64,000 bases of DNA, taken from NCBI RefSeq assembly GCF_000261365.1, contig NZ_AJVC01000004.1:372001-436000 (forward strand), in the 5' to 3' direction. The position numbers were made by a program, and so were the translations under genes. The notes beneath the pieces are model-generated. The model did no database searches. It was not told the origin of the DNA and was given only the letters and a program-made list of their open reading frames with translations. Source of the stretch: Herbaspirillum sp. GW103. Its GTDB lineage: Bacteria > Pseudomonadota > Gammaproteobacteria > Burkholderiales > Burkholderiaceae_D. Positions 24,474 through 34,033 of the stretch are shown piece by piece (the first letter of the stretch is position 1; every line of letters begins with the position of its first letter).

Positions 24474-25301
24474 TCACCTGGCGCGGTCACCATCGGCGGG
24501 ATTGGCGGTGTCGATGCGCAAATCGGTTTCGAAGCTCTGCAGTACGGCGCGCAGTTCACCGCGCTTCTGCATGGCTTCCAGCTGGGCGTTGATGCGGGGC
24601 AGCAGCTTCACGCAGGGGCTGGCGCGGCTCATGGCGATGTAATTGTCGCTCTCGCTGACGAAGGGGCGCAGGGGCATGAAGCGATCGGTCTGGCCGGTCT
24701 GGTTCAGGTAGATCATGCCGTTGTAGTAACCGGTAATGAGATAGTCGATCCGCCCTGAATCGAGCTTGGTGAAATTCATGTAAAACTTTTGCGCCGTCTC
24801 GATGGTGAGATGGTCGCGCAGGAATTCATCGAAGCCGCCACCAAACTGGTTGCCCAGCGTGATGGCGCCACGTTTGCCGACCAGGTCCTTCCAGCCCGCA
24901 TAGGCGAAGTGCTTGTCGCGCGCCACGAATACCGCAATCGGATTGACAAACAGCGGCACCGAGGCAAAGGCCAGATATTGCTGGCGCTCCGGCGTGTTCT
25001 TGAGCGAGGACACCATGGCCACTTCGCCGCTCTCGGCTTCCTTGAGTACCCGATGGAAGGGGCCAACGTAGCGCACCTCGTAGGGGATGTTGAGCGCACT
25101 CAAGGCACGGGTGGCGATCTCGATGCTGGCCCCGGTCAGCCGCTTGCCGTCATACCAGTGCAAGGGGGCGTAATCGGAATCAGCCGAGATGACGACCTTG
25201 CTGCAATCGGCCGCCTGCACCGTCGGCGGCGCGGTCAGCGCCGTGAGCGCAGTGAGCACCGTAAAGACGGCCAGTGCCGTGGCGCAGGATGGTGTGTGCA
25301 T
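24474..25301 (-). CDS. Periplasmic amino-acid-type ABC substrate-binding protein (SBP_bac_3 family)
   Basis: A 275-residue exported protein with a signal peptide (MHTPSCATALAVFTVLTALT, cleavage near VQA/AD). The SBP_bac_3 fold shows VVISADSDYAPLHWYDGKRLTG near the N-terminus, GASIEIATRAL and MVSSLKNTPERQQYLAFA. The usual ligand clamp is only loosely conserved, so polar amino acid is a guess. No permease or ATPase is adjacent: an orphan binding protein or a sensor component. A purine-rich GGGGGGG stretch precedes the ATG. Confidence 0.85.
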   Translation of the reverse strand: MHTPSCATALAVFTVLTALTALTAPPTVQAADCSKVVISADSDYAPLHWYDGKRLTGASIEIATRALSALNIPYEVRYVGPFHRVLKEAESGEVAMVSSLKNTPERQQYLAFASVPLFVNPIAVFVARDKHFAYAGWKDLVGKRGAITLGNQFGGGFDEFLRDHLTIETAQKFYMNFTKLDSGRIDYLITGYYNGMIYLNQTGQTDRFMPLRPFVSESDNYIAMSRASPCVKLLPRINAQLEAMQKRGELRAVLQSFETDLRIDTANPADGDRAR

Positions 25302-26058
25302 GGTCCCCCCCTTTTCTTCTGCTTCATCACGCGGCCCTGAACAGGCGGTGCGAGCAAATCATGTCCGCTTCAGCATAACCCCGGTTGCGCCCCACGCCAA
25401 AACGCATTTCGCGCGTGGCGAGAGAGCAGCGCATTTTTGCCACAGCGATCTGGCCGTCACCTGTCGCAGATCAAGCGGCATGGTTGTCCACAGAACAAAG
25501 CCCCGATCCGATCATCTCCGCGGCAGCACACCTTCAGCGCGCCTTCAGCACATCCTCACACAAGCTCGCGCAGCAGCGCCGCCGTGCTGCCCCGGAGATG
25601 CGCGGCAATGACGCAACGATACGTCTTGTAACGAAACCGGGGGCGCGTGTCAGCTGGCACGCTGACAGGCACTGCGAAGGCAAGGACCTGGTCTGCTCGC
25701 ATCCGAATGGAGCCTGAATTATTCAATGATGCGGCGCATTCACTGATGAGGTGAACTGCATTCACTTTTGCATCCATCCGGAAACCGGCATGTTTTGCCT
25801 GTGCCGCTCCAGCCCCACTGTCAGAGGCGCGCGAATCGTCCGACAAGAACATGCTGGCCTTTCCGACTGCCGCGCTGCGTCGGGATTCCTATGATGAAGC
25901 CAAGTTTTCACGCAATGCAGGCGACCCGCCAAGCTGCCGCGCCTGCTTCCAGGAAACGAAGGCCCCCCTGCGGATGCAAGCAAGCCCCGATCCGCCACTG
26001 AAGTCCCGACTGCATTCGGCAGCATCGAATGCGCAACCAAGGATAAAGGAGAACAGCC
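25302..26058. other. 757-base intergenic region without a supported gene
   Basis: No frame here has both a ribosome site and protein-like composition; long readings are Arg/Pro-rich antisense noise. Two dyads are visible: TGTCAGC-TGGCAC-GCTGACA (25649-25668) and GTGAA-CTGCA-TTCAC (25751-25765), the latter next to a further TTCAC. They could be operators for either flanking gene. The composition is close to that of the neighbours, so it may be degraded coding sequence. Confidence 0.45.
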
Positions 26059-26370
26059 ATGACCAAGACCTTCCTCACCGCCGCCGTGCTGGCCGCTGCC
26101 ACCTTCGCCACGGGTGCCTATGCGCAGTCCTATGATCAGGACGGCAGTTCCATGCAGACCAGCCCGCAGCAGCAATATGACTCCACGTCGTCGCAGTCGC
26201 AGTACTACAACTACCAGGGCGACCAGACCAGCTCGCCGGCCGCCATGCAGGAAAGCGGCCAGAACGGCCAGTACATCGACCGCAAGAGCTATGAAGTGCC
26301 CAATGGTCGTCCCAACAACTACGCGCGTGAACTGAAGGATGGCCCGATGGGCACCTCTCCGGGGGCATGA
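26059..26370 (+). CDS. Small secreted Gln/Ser/Tyr-rich protein
   Basis: A 103-residue protein with a clear signal peptide (MTKTFLTAAVLAAATFATG, cleavage AYA/QS). The mature 80 residues are low-complexity and polar (SMQTSPQQQYDSTSSQSQYY), ending in YEVPNGRPNNYARELKDG. It has no cysteines or recognised domain and is probably disordered in the periplasm. AAGGAGAA lies at ideal spacing before the ATG. A terminator follows, so it is a single-gene unit. Function unknown. Confidence 0.75.
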   Translation: MTKTFLTAAVLAAATFATGAYAQSYDQDGSSMQTSPQQQYDSTSSQSQYYNYQGDQTSSPAAMQESGQNGQYIDRKSYEVPNGRPNNYARELKDGPMGTSPGA

Positions 26371-26394
26371 TCCTCGCTTCTCGCCTCGCCCCCG

Positions 26395-26420
26395 AAGCCC
26401 CGGCCCCGACCGGGGCTTTC
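26395..26420 (+). terminator. Rho-independent terminator after the secreted protein gene
   Basis: AGCCCCGG pairs with CCGGGGCT across a 6-base loop, followed by TTCT. Confidence 0.75.
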
Positions 26421-26509
26421 TGCATGGGCGCCACCGACCGGCCCGGCATGCCGTAGAATCGCGCTTTTGCCGGCGCCTCTTCCTTGCGCCGGACACACCC
26501 GGTCCCGTA

Positions 26510-27415
26510 ATGAATCCTCAACTTGTCGGCCGCGGCATCGGCTTGTCCGTGCTGGCCTCTTCCCTGTTCGCCTTTCTCTCCGGCTATACCCGTCTGCTGG
26601 CGCCACTGGATGGCACGGACATCTTTGCCTGGCGCATCCTCATTACCCTGCTGTGCGTGCTCGGCCTGCTGGCCTGGCGCGGAGAACTGCCGCGCCTGCG
26701 CGCGGCCATGGCCGAACTGCTGGCCAGTCCCTCGCGCGTGCTCCTGCTGCTGCTCATGGCGGCCTTGCTGGGCTTGCAGCAATGGCTCTTCCTGTGGGGC
26801 TCGGTCAATGGCCGGGCACTGGAAGTCTCGCTGGGCTATTTCATGCTGCCCCTGTCGATGGTGCTGGTGGGCCGCTTCCACTATGGCGAGAAGATGGACC
26901 TGCTGCAGCGCCTGGCGGTGCTGTGCGCCTGCATCGGCGTGGCGCATGAACTATGGATGACGCGCGCCTTCTCCTGGCCGACGCTGGCGGTGGCGCTGGG
27001 CTATCCGCCCTACTTCATCCTGCGTCGGCGCATCCGTCTGGATTCGATGCTCATTTTCGCGGTGGAACTGATGGTGCTGGCGCTGCCGTCGCTGGTCGCC
27101 CTCATCATGAGCCCGGCCTCGCTGCCCACCCTGCACACGCCGGCCATGTGGCTGCTGCTGCCCGGTCTGGGGATCCTGAGCATGATCGCCCTGACCAGCT
27201 ACCTGCGTGCCGGCAAGCTGTTGCCCATGGGCCTGTTCGGCATCCTGGGCTACGTGGAACCGGTACTGCTGGTGCTGGTGGCCATGGCGGTGCTGGGCGA
27301 AAGCCTGCGACTGACGCAGCTGGGTACCTATGTGCCGATCTGGCTGTCGGTGGTACTGACGGCCCTGCACAGCGTCAGGCTGATGCGCCGACCTGCGGTG
27401 CAGAGCATGAATTGA
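26510..27415 (+). CDS. EamA-type permease, RarD family
   Basis: A 301-residue membrane protein with about ten helices. RarD hallmarks are GYTRLLAPLDGTDIFAWRIL near the N-terminus, QQWLFLWGSVNGRALEVSLG and YFMLPL in the first half, and FGILGYVEPVLLVLVAMAVLGE in the second. RarD proteins belong to the drug/metabolite transporter superfamily and are linked to chloramphenicol tolerance by name only. TAGAAT at 26454-26459 may be the -10 box. I chose the ATG at 26510 because the upstream extension reads through the preceding terminator. Confidence 0.88.
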   Translation: MNPQLVGRGIGLSVLASSLFAFLSGYTRLLAPLDGTDIFAWRILITLLCVLGLLAWRGELPRLRAAMAELLASPSRVLLLLLMAALLGLQQWLFLWGSVNGRALEVSLGYFMLPLSMVLVGRFHYGEKMDLLQRLAVLCACIGVAHELWMTRAFSWPTLAVALGYPPYFILRRRIRLDSMLIFAVELMVLALPSLVALIMSPASLPTLHTPAMWLLLPGLGILSMIALTSYLRAGKLLPMGLFGILGYVEPVLLVLVAMAVLGESLRLTQLGTYVPIWLSVVLTALHSVRLMRRPAVQSMN

Positions 27416-27524
27416 GGGCATTTTCGTGGACTGATCGGGGCCAGTACGGCTGAGCCAGACCTTATACTGGCAGCCACGGTCGTCCTTGGGGAGGGCGCAG
27501 ACCGGCAGGAGGGGGAGACATTAC

Positions 27525-29072
27525 ATGCGGCCAATGCTGGCAAAGGCAGGGCGGGTAGCGCGCCATTCGGTAGCGCGGCGGGCACGGCTGTTCGTCGTGC
27601 TGATCTGCCTGGCCATCGCTGCCGGTCACATCTGGCAAAGCCTGGCCGCACGCATGGTACAGCTGGACAACACCCGCATCTATTCGGGCAACATCGCCCG
27701 CACCCTGGCGCGCCATGCCTATGACGTGTTCCAGGCCACCCATGGCGCCCTGATCAACATCAGCGACCGCATCGACGAGACCGGTACCAACCACGCGCAG
27801 CTGCATGCCATGAGCCCCATCCTGCGCCGGCTGGCCAGCGAAATGCCGCAGCTCGACGGGCTCTACATCTTCGATGAGCACGGCAACCGGGTCGCCAGTT
27901 CCTCGCCGCCACGCGCGGCCGATGCCAACAATGCCGACCGCGAGTACTTCATCTATCAGCGCGATCACGACGATCCCGAACCGCACATCCATCCGACCTT
28001 GCTCAGCCGCAGTACCGACCAGTGGATCATCCCCATGTCGCGCCGCCTGAATCATCCCGATGGCCGCTTCGCCGGACTGCTGCTGGCGACCTTGCGGCTG
28101 GATCACTTCAATGCGCTCTACCAGACGGTGGAGATCGGGCGCGACAGCGCCATCCTGCTGCTGCTGCGCCCCGGCAAGGTACTCACGCGCCAGCCCTTCA
28201 ATCCGGCCTTCGTCGACGTTGACCTGAGCCGCGATCCGGCCATCGGCCCGGTGCTGGCCAGTACCGGCAGCGGCCACGCACTGGTGCATTCACCGCTGGA
28301 TGATATCGATCGCTACGTGTCCTGGCAGCCGGTGCAGGGTTTCCCGCTGCTGGTGACGGTGACCTCCACCCGTGATGAAGTCCTGGCCCCGTGGCGCCAG
28401 CAGACCATCGTCTATGGCGTGGCGGTATTGCTGCTGCTGATCATCATCGCCGTGTTCGGCTGGCGCCTGATCGGCCAGATCGAACTGCGCCTGGTCGCCG
28501 AAGACCGCGCGCTGCAAGTCATGGGCGAACTGCACCAGGCCAACCAGCGCCTGGAGCAGTTGGCGCACCAGGATGGCCTGACCGGCCTGGCCAACCGACG
28601 CCATCTCGATACCACGCTGGCAGCGGAGTTCCGGCGCGCGGCGCGCAGCGGGTCGGCGCTGTCGCTGATCATGATCGATGTGGATTTCTTCAAGCAGTAC
28701 AACGACCTCTATGGCCACCAGGCTGGTGATGAATGCCTGCGCCGCATCGCGGAGGTTCTCAAGCAGCGCCAGCGCCGTCCGGGCGACCTTGCCGCGCGCT
28801 ACGGCGGCGAGGAAATGGTCATGCTGCTGCCCGAGACCGATGCCGCCGGCGCCATGCAGGTGGCCGAGAAGATCCGGGCAGAGATCCAGGCGCTGGACCT
28901 GCCCCATCGCGGCAATCCAACCGGCGTGGTGACGGCCAGCGCCGGGGTCTGCGCCATGGAATTGCTGCGGCCTGATGAACGTACGGCGCAAGACCTGCTG
29001 GGCCGCGCCGATGCCGCGCTCTATGACGCCAAGCATGGCGGACGCAACCAGGTCAGGCTGGCCAGAACATAG
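27525..29072 (+). CDS. Diguanylate cyclase with periplasmic Cache-type sensor
   Basis: A 515-residue inner-membrane enzyme predicted to make cyclic di-GMP. Layout: helix at about 21-37, periplasmic Cache/PDC-like domain at 45-285 (LDGLYIFDEHGNRVASS, DREYFIYQRD), second helix at 293-315, then a GGDEF domain from about 350 (DGLTGLANRRHLD). The active-site signature reads GGEEM (427-431), an accepted GGEEF-type variant with Met at the last position. RPGD at 418-421, five residues before it, is an intact inhibitory I-site, so product feedback is expected. AGGAGGGGGA precedes the ATG at 27525; TATACT at 27463-27468 is a candidate -10. Confidence 0.92.
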   Translation: MRPMLAKAGRVARHSVARRARLFVVLICLAIAAGHIWQSLAARMVQLDNTRIYSGNIARTLARHAYDVFQATHGALINISDRIDETGTNHAQLHAMSPILRRLASEMPQLDGLYIFDEHGNRVASSSPPRAADANNADREYFIYQRDHDDPEPHIHPTLLSRSTDQWIIPMSRRLNHPDGRFAGLLLATLRLDHFNALYQTVEIGRDSAILLLLRPGKVLTRQPFNPAFVDVDLSRDPAIGPVLASTGSGHALVHSPLDDIDRYVSWQPVQGFPLLVTVTSTRDEVLAPWRQQTIVYGVAVLLLLIIIAVFGWRLIGQIELRLVAEDRALQVMGELHQANQRLEQLAHQDGLTGLANRRHLDTTLAAEFRRAARSGSALSLIMIDVDFFKQYNDLYGHQAGDECLRRIAEVLKQRQRRPGDLAARYGGEEMVMLLPETDAAGAMQVAEKIRAEIQALDLPHRGNPTGVVTASAGVCAMELLRPDERTAQDLLGRADAALYDAKHGGRNQVRLART

Positions 29073-29086
29073 ACGGAGCCGCCGGC

Positions 29087-29121
29087 AGAAAAAATGCCGC
29101 CCGGCATATACCGGGCGGCAT
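29087..29121 (-). terminator. Terminator of the fbp-pepN unit
   Basis: Perfect 11-bp stem ATGCCGCCCGG / CCGGGCGGCAT with a 6-base loop; on the minus strand it is followed by TTTTTT. Confidence 0.85.
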
Positions 29122-29175
29122 GGTTTGCGCATGATTTGCGCATGGTCTGCAACGCGCGCACCACGCGCCGCAGAC

Positions 29176-30177
29176 TTACTCCTTGTGATACGAGGTCACG
29201 CGCTCGACTTCATTCTTCGACCCCAGGAACACGGCCACACGCTGGTGCAGCTTTTCCGGCTGGATGTCCATGATGCGCTGCTGGCCGTCGGTGGCGGCGC
29301 CACCGGCCTGCTCGACGATGAAGGCCATCGGGTTGGCTTCGTACATCAGGCGCAGCTTGCCCGGCTTGCCCGGCTCACGCGCATCGGCCGGGTACATGAA
29401 GATGCCGCCGCGGTTCAGGATGCGATGCACGTCGGCCACCATGGAGGCGATCCAGCGCATGTTGAAATCCTTGCCGCGCACACCGGTGGAACCGGCCAGC
29501 ATTTCATCCACGTAGCGGGTGACCGGCGGGAACCAGTGACGCTGGTTGGAGGCGTTGATGGCGAATTCCTTGGTGTCTTCGGGAATCTTGATGTCCTTCT
29601 GGGTCAGCACCCAGGCGCCCATTTCACGGTCCAGCGTGAAGCAGTGCACGCCGTCGCCGGTGGTCAGCACCAGCACGGTCTGCGGGCCATAGACGGCATA
29701 GCCGGCGGCGACCTGCTTGGTGCCGGGCTGCATGAAGTCCTGCTCGGTCGGCTCGGTCATGCCTTCCGGGGCCTTCAGCACCGAGAAGATGGTACCGATG
29801 GAGACGTTGACGTCGATGTTGGAGGAGCCATCCAGCGGATCGAACATCAGCAGGTATTCGCCCTTGGGGTAGCGGTTGGGGATGCGGTGGATGGTCTCCA
29901 TTTCTTCCGAGGCCATGGCCGCCAGGTGACCGCCCCATTCATTGGCTTCCAGCAGGATCTCGTTGGAGATCACGTCCAGCTTCTTCTGCACTTCACCCTG
30001 TACGTTTTCGCTGCCGGCGCTGCCCAGCACTTCGCCCAGCGCGCCCTTGCCCACGGCATGCGAGATCGACTTGCAGGCACGGCCGACGACTTCGATCAAG
30101 AGGCGCAGCTCGGACGGGATCTTGTTGTGCAGGCGCTGCTGCTCGATCAGGTGTTGCGTGAGGCTGATGCGTTTCAT
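29176..30177 (-). CDS. fbp: Class I fructose-1,6-bisphosphatase
   Basis: Hydrolyses fructose 1,6-bisphosphate to fructose 6-phosphate, the committed step of gluconeogenesis. The 333-residue length and motifs fit class I: the metal site [20 protein letters not shown] (about 113-132), [16 protein letters not shown], the substrate region and [20 protein letters not shown], ending with the AGGAATDG loop. AAGGAAG lies before the ATG. It sits 75 bases downstream of pepN on the same strand and could be cotranscribed with it. Confidence 0.96.
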   Translation of the reverse strand: MKRISLTQHLIEQQRLHNKIPSELRLLIEVVGRACKSISHAVGKGALGEVLGSAGSENVQGEVQKKLDVISNEILLEANEWGGHLAAMASEEMETIHRIPNRYPKGEYLLMFDPLDGSSNIDVNVSIGTIFSVLKAPEGMTEPTEQDFMQPGTKQVAAGYAVYGPQTVLVLTTGDGVHCFTLDREMGAWVLTQKDIKIPEDTKEFAINASNQRHWFPPVTRYVDEMLAGSTGVRGKDFNMRWIASMVADVHRILNRGGIFMYPADAREPGKPGKLRLMYEANPMAFIVEQAGGAATDGQQRIMDIQPEKLHQRVAVFLGSKNEVERVTSYHKE

Positions 30178-30252
30178 GGTGGTCTTCCTTGCAGTGGTTT
30201 TTATTTAATGAATCGGATGAATGAGTGAGGGATCATTTATCTGTCTGACAGA

Positions 30253-32949
30253 TCAATCGGCCAGGGCCTTGGTGATGACTTCGGCCACGTCGCGCGAGAG
30301 TTTGGGCGTGGCTGCAACCTGTTGCAGGGCCAGGCGCATCTTTTCCTGCAGCGCCGGAGTGTACTTGCGCCAGCGGTCCAGGCTGCGCGCCAGGCGAGCG
30401 GCCACTTGCGGATTGCTGGCGTTCAAGGCGATCACCTGTTCGGCCCAGAAGGCATAGCCATTGCCGTCCAGCGCATGGAAGGCCGAGGGGTTGCCGTTGC
30501 AGAAGCTGAAGATCAGGCTGCGGGCGCGATTGGGGTTCTTCAACGTGAAGGCCGGATGCTCGGTCAATGTCCGCACGGTGTTCACATCGGCATTGCGGGC
30601 CGTGGCCTGCAGGGTGAACCACTTGTCGATGACCAGGGCTTCCTGTTCGAACTCGGCATAGAAGCGCTGCAGCGCTTCGCTCTTGCCGGGGGCGGCGCTG
30701 TTCAAGACCGCCGACAGCGCGGCCAGGCGGTCGGTCATGTTGTTGGCGTCCTGGTCCTGCTGCTGGGCCAGGGCCATGGCTTCTTCATCATCGAGCTCGG
30801 CCAGGTAGGACAGGGCCACGTTCTTCAAGGCACGGTGGCCGGCCGATGCGGCGTCGGGGCTGTAGGCGCCCGGGGTCTGGTGGGCGCGATACACCGCCAG
30901 CAGGTCCTCACGCAGTTCGCGCGCCAGCGAGCGGCGCAGGAACTGGCGCGCCACGTGGATGGCGTGCGGGTCGATGACTTCCATCTGTTCGGCGATCATG
31001 GTTTCCGACGGCAGGGTCAGCACCAGTTCGCGGAAGGCCGGGTCCAGCGACTCGTCCTTGAGGGTGGCACGCAGGGCTTCAGCCAGGGCACCATCGTGCT
31101 CGATGTTGTTGAGCACGGTGTCGACCGCCACCACGTGGCCGGACTGGCGCGCGGCCTGCACGGCCACCGTCAGATTCAACAGGCGACGCGTGGCCAGGCG
31201 CTGGCCGGCTTCCCAACGATTGAAGGCATCGCTGTCATGCGCCATCAGGAAGGCCAGTTCGGCATCGCTGTAATCGTATTGCAGGACCACCGGGGCGGAG
31301 AAACCACGCAGCAGCGAGGGCACCGGTTTTGCATCGACGTTGGTGAAGGTGAAGCTCTGTTTGGCCTTGGTCAGTTCCAGCACGCGGGTGGTGGCACCGG
31401 CTTTCTTCTCGCCTTGCAGGGTCAGCGCCAGGTCACGGCCTTGCGCATCCAAGAGGCCCACGGCCACGGGGATGTGGAAGGGCTGTTTCTTCTTCTGGCC
31501 GGGCGTGGCCGGGCAGCTTTGTTCCAGCGTCAGGGTCAGGGTCTTGCGCTTGGCATCGTAGTCGACCGCGGCTTGTACCAGGGGCGTGCCGGCCTGGCTG
31601 TACCAGCGCTCGAACTGCGACAGGTCGCGGCCATTGGCATCGGCCATGGCGGCGCGGAAATCGTCGCAGGTCACGGCCTGGCCATCGTGGCGCTTGAAGT
31701 ACAGGTCCATGCCCTTGCGGAAGCCATCGCGGCCCAGCAGGGTCTGATACATGCGCACGACCTCAGCGCCCTTTTCGTAGACGGTGACGGTGTAGAAATT
31801 GTTGATTTCGACGAAGGAGTCAGGACGCACCGGGTGTGCCATCGGACCGGCATCTTCCGGGAACTGCGCCTGGCGCAGCACGCGCACATCATCGATGCGC
31901 TTGACGGCGCGGCCGCTGTCGCTGCCGATCATGTCGGCCGAGAATTCCTGATCGCGGAAGACGGTCAGACCTTCCTTCAGGGACAGCTGGAACCAGTCGC
32001 GGCAGGTGACGCGGTTGCCGGTCCAGTTGTGGAAATACTCGTGGCCGACCACCGCTTCGATGTTGGCGAAGTCGACATCGGTGGCGATGCGCGGATTGGC
32101 CAGCACGTACTTGGTGTTGAAGATGTTCAAGCCCTTGTTTTCCATGGCGCCCATGTTGAAGTCACCGACGGCGACGATCATGAAGCGGTCCAGGTCGAGG
32201 TCCAGGCCGAAGCGTTCGACGTCCCAGGTGATGCTGTTCTTGAGCGAATCCATGGCGTGCTGGGTCTTGTCGAGGTTGCCCTCTTCCACCCACACCTGCA
32301 GCAGCGCATCACGGCCCGAATGCAGGCGCACGGTTTCTTCCTGGCAGACCAACTGGCCGGCCACCAGGGCGAACAGGTAAGAGGGCTTCTTGAACGGATC
32401 TTCCCACTTGGCATAGTGGCGGCCATCGGGCAGGTCGCCCTGCTCGATCAGGTTGCCGTTGGACAGCAGCACCGGATAGCGGGCCTTGTCGGCGCGCAGC
32501 ATGACGGTGAATTTGGCCATCACGTCCGGACGGTCCGGGAAGTAGGTGATCTTGCGGAAACCTTCGGCTTCGCACTGGGTGAAGAAATTGCCGTTGGACA
32601 CATACAGGCCCATCAACGAAGTATTGCGGTCCGGATGCACCAGGGTCTCGATCTCCAGCGTCACCTTGGCCGGGGCGGCGGGGATGGTCAGCACACCGCC
32701 GGCGATGCGGAAATCGCCCTGGGCCTGCGAGAGCGTCTTGCCGTTCAGGCGCAGGGCCACCAGTTCCAGCTCTTCGCCGAAGAGCACCAGGTCGCGGCCG
32801 CGGGCGGCGGGGTTGCGGGTCAGAGTAATGCGGGTGGCTACACGGGTGTCGGCGGGATCAAGGTCGAAACCCATCTCGACGGTGTCGGCCAGGTAGTTGG
32901 GAGCGGCGTAGTCTTTACGGTAGATCGTCTGGGGCGTATCGGTGCGCAT
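30253..32949 (-). CDS. pepN: Aminopeptidase N (M1 family zinc metallopeptidase)
   Basis: An 898-residue cytoplasmic enzyme that removes N-terminal residues from peptides. The exopeptidase motif GAMEN is at 267-271 and the zinc motif HEYFH at 303-307, with the third ligand Glu in the following helix (LKEGLTVFRDQEF). The spacing equals that of E. coli PepN. The beta-sandwich and helical C-terminal arch follow in the usual order. The ATG at 32949 (MRTDTPQTIYRK) matches the family N-terminus; a TTG at 32982 would add 11 residues. The upstream gene on the other strand is a lipoprotein. Confidence 0.96.
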   Translation of the reverse strand: MRTDTPQTIYRKDYAAPNYLADTVEMGFDLDPADTRVATRITLTRNPAARGRDLVLFGEELELVALRLNGKTLSQAQGDFRIAGGVLTIPAAPAKVTLEIETLVHPDRNTSLMGLYVSNGNFFTQCEAEGFRKITYFPDRPDVMAKFTVMLRADKARYPVLLSNGNLIEQGDLPDGRHYAKWEDPFKKPSYLFALVAGQLVCQEETVRLHSGRDALLQVWVEEGNLDKTQHAMDSLKNSITWDVERFGLDLDLDRFMIVAVGDFNMGAMENKGLNIFNTKYVLANPRIATDVDFANIEAVVGHEYFHNWTGNRVTCRDWFQLSLKEGLTVFRDQEFSADMIGSDSGRAVKRIDDVRVLRQAQFPEDAGPMAHPVRPDSFVEINNFYTVTVYEKGAEVVRMYQTLLGRDGFRKGMDLYFKRHDGQAVTCDDFRAAMADANGRDLSQFERWYSQAGTPLVQAAVDYDAKRKTLTLTLEQSCPATPGQKKKQPFHIPVAVGLLDAQGRDLALTLQGEKKAGATTRVLELTKAKQSFTFTNVDAKPVPSLLRGFSAPVVLQYDYSDAELAFLMAHDSDAFNRWEAGQRLATRRLLNLTVAVQAARQSGHVVAVDTVLNNIEHDGALAEALRATLKDESLDPAFRELVLTLPSETMIAEQMEVIDPHAIHVARQFLRRSLARELREDLLAVYRAHQTPGAYSPDAASAGHRALKNVALSYLAELDDEEAMALAQQQDQDANNMTDRLAALSAVLNSAAPGKSEALQRFYAEFEQEALVIDKWFTLQATARNADVNTVRTLTEHPAFTLKNPNRARSLIFSFCNGNPSAFHALDGNGYAFWAEQVIALNASNPQVAARLARSLDRWRKYTPALQEKMRLALQQVAATPKLSRDVAEVITKALAD

Positions 32950-33373
32950 GGAGGCCTGTCCGGGAAGGGAAATGGAGGTCAAAAATGATGGCTAAGGTGA
33001 AGGCTAAGACAGCAGGAAGCCAATTCAGGTGCAGCAAAAACCCGATTTTACCAATCATCCCGCACTGCGCGAATGGAATCGGCCTGAATTGCTGCGCCGC
33101 CCTCCCTCAGGGACCATCGGCGGGAAACATGGTTCATATCGCCCTCTGGCCAGTACAATGACCAAACCGGCACTTGCCCCGCATCGGGATGCGCCGGGCA
33201 GGCGCCATGCGGCTTTGCGGCGAGCACTCGCCGCCCGGGATCAAAATGGCCTCGCGCAGAGTCTGACCAGGCCCGGCTTTCTGCCTTTTGCTTCATATCG
33301 CCGCGCAAGCGCCCTGCCCATGGCATCCTGGCCTTGCACCCGATGCCGGACCTTTTTCTGATGGAGTTCGTTC
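32950..33373. other. Divergent intergenic region between pepN and a lipoprotein gene
   Basis: About 420 bases without a supported gene; a 110-residue reading at 33029-33361 is Arg/Pro-rich and lacks a ribosome site. TACAAT at 33154-33159 is a plausible rightward -10 box, about 215 bases before the lipoprotein start. No terminator is seen. Confidence 0.45.
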
Positions 33374-34027
33374 ATGAAACGCTGGCTTTACCCCCTTCTT
33401 GCAGCGGCCAGCTTGCTGCTCTCCGGTTGCGCCTCGGTCATCGAGAGCAACGTTACCGCTTTCCACGCCTGGTCGCCCGGCGACAACCAGAAGGACTATG
33501 CCTTCGCCCCGGCCAAGGACCAGGAAAACGACCTGCAATATCAGAACTATGCCGGCCTGATCCGCCAGGAGCTGCAGTTCCTGGGATTTACCGAGGCACG
33601 TGATCTGAAGTCGGCGCAATTGCAGGTCAGCTTCAGCTACGGCATGAATACCGGGCAGGTGGTGGTGAGCCAGCCGGCCTACGATCCCTTCTTCTATGGT
33701 CCGGGTCCGGGCTGGGGGCGCTTCGGACCACGTCCGTTCGGCTTCTACGGGCCTTATGGTCCCTTCTACGATCCCTTCTGGTATGGCGCACCGATGCAGA
33801 CGACCAGCTATCCGGTCTTCCTGCGGCGGCTGCAGATCGGCATCAGCCAGGCCAGCGACGGCAAGAAGCTGTTCGATGTGGTGGTGGACAGCGAAGGCCA
33901 GCGCGCTGGATTGGCGGAGGCCATGCCGGCCATGGTACGCGCCGCCTTTGATGACTTCCCCGGCCCCAGCGGGGTGACGCGGCACATCCGCATCAAGGTC
34001 GACAAGAACGGCCAGCCGGAGGACTGA
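33374..34027 (+). CDS. DUF4136-type lipoprotein
   Basis: A 217-residue lipoprotein: signal MKRWLYPLLAAASLLLSGC with lipobox LSGC (Cys 19), then VESNVTAFHAW-like sequence and YAFAPAKDQENDLQYQNYAG, the DUF4136 pattern. A Gly/Pro/Tyr/Phe-rich insert (about 115-145, GPGPGWGRFGPRPFGFYGPY) interrupts the domain, probably a flexible loop. The end returns to LFDVVVDSEG and PAMVRAAFDDFPGPSG. GGAG precedes the ATG. The family is attached to the outer membrane, function unknown. It is convergent with the next gene, six bases between stops, with a small GAGGAC/GTCCTC hairpin across the junction. Confidence 0.8.
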   Translation: MKRWLYPLLAAASLLLSGCASVIESNVTAFHAWSPGDNQKDYAFAPAKDQENDLQYQNYAGLIRQELQFLGFTEARDLKSAQLQVSFSYGMNTGQVVVSQPAYDPFFYGPGPGWGRFGPRPFGFYGPYGPFYDPFWYGAPMQTTSYPVFLRRLQIGISQASDGKKLFDVVVDSEGQRAGLAEAMPAMVRAAFDDFPGPSGVTRHIRIKVDKNGQPED

Positions 34028-34033
34028 TCGTCC

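Noticed and set aside
25385..26496. Overlapping frames in the 25.3-26.5 kb gap
   Set aside because: Arg/Pro/Gly-rich with no start signals; the largest is antisense to the secreted protein gene and runs into rarD.
29121..29150. Short direct repeat of TTTGCGCATG
   Set aside because: Only three short units next to a terminator; too small to be a CRISPR or satellite array.
33029..33361. 110-residue frame before the DUF4136 lipoprotein
   Set aside because: No ribosome site, low-quality composition, and it spans the likely promoter.
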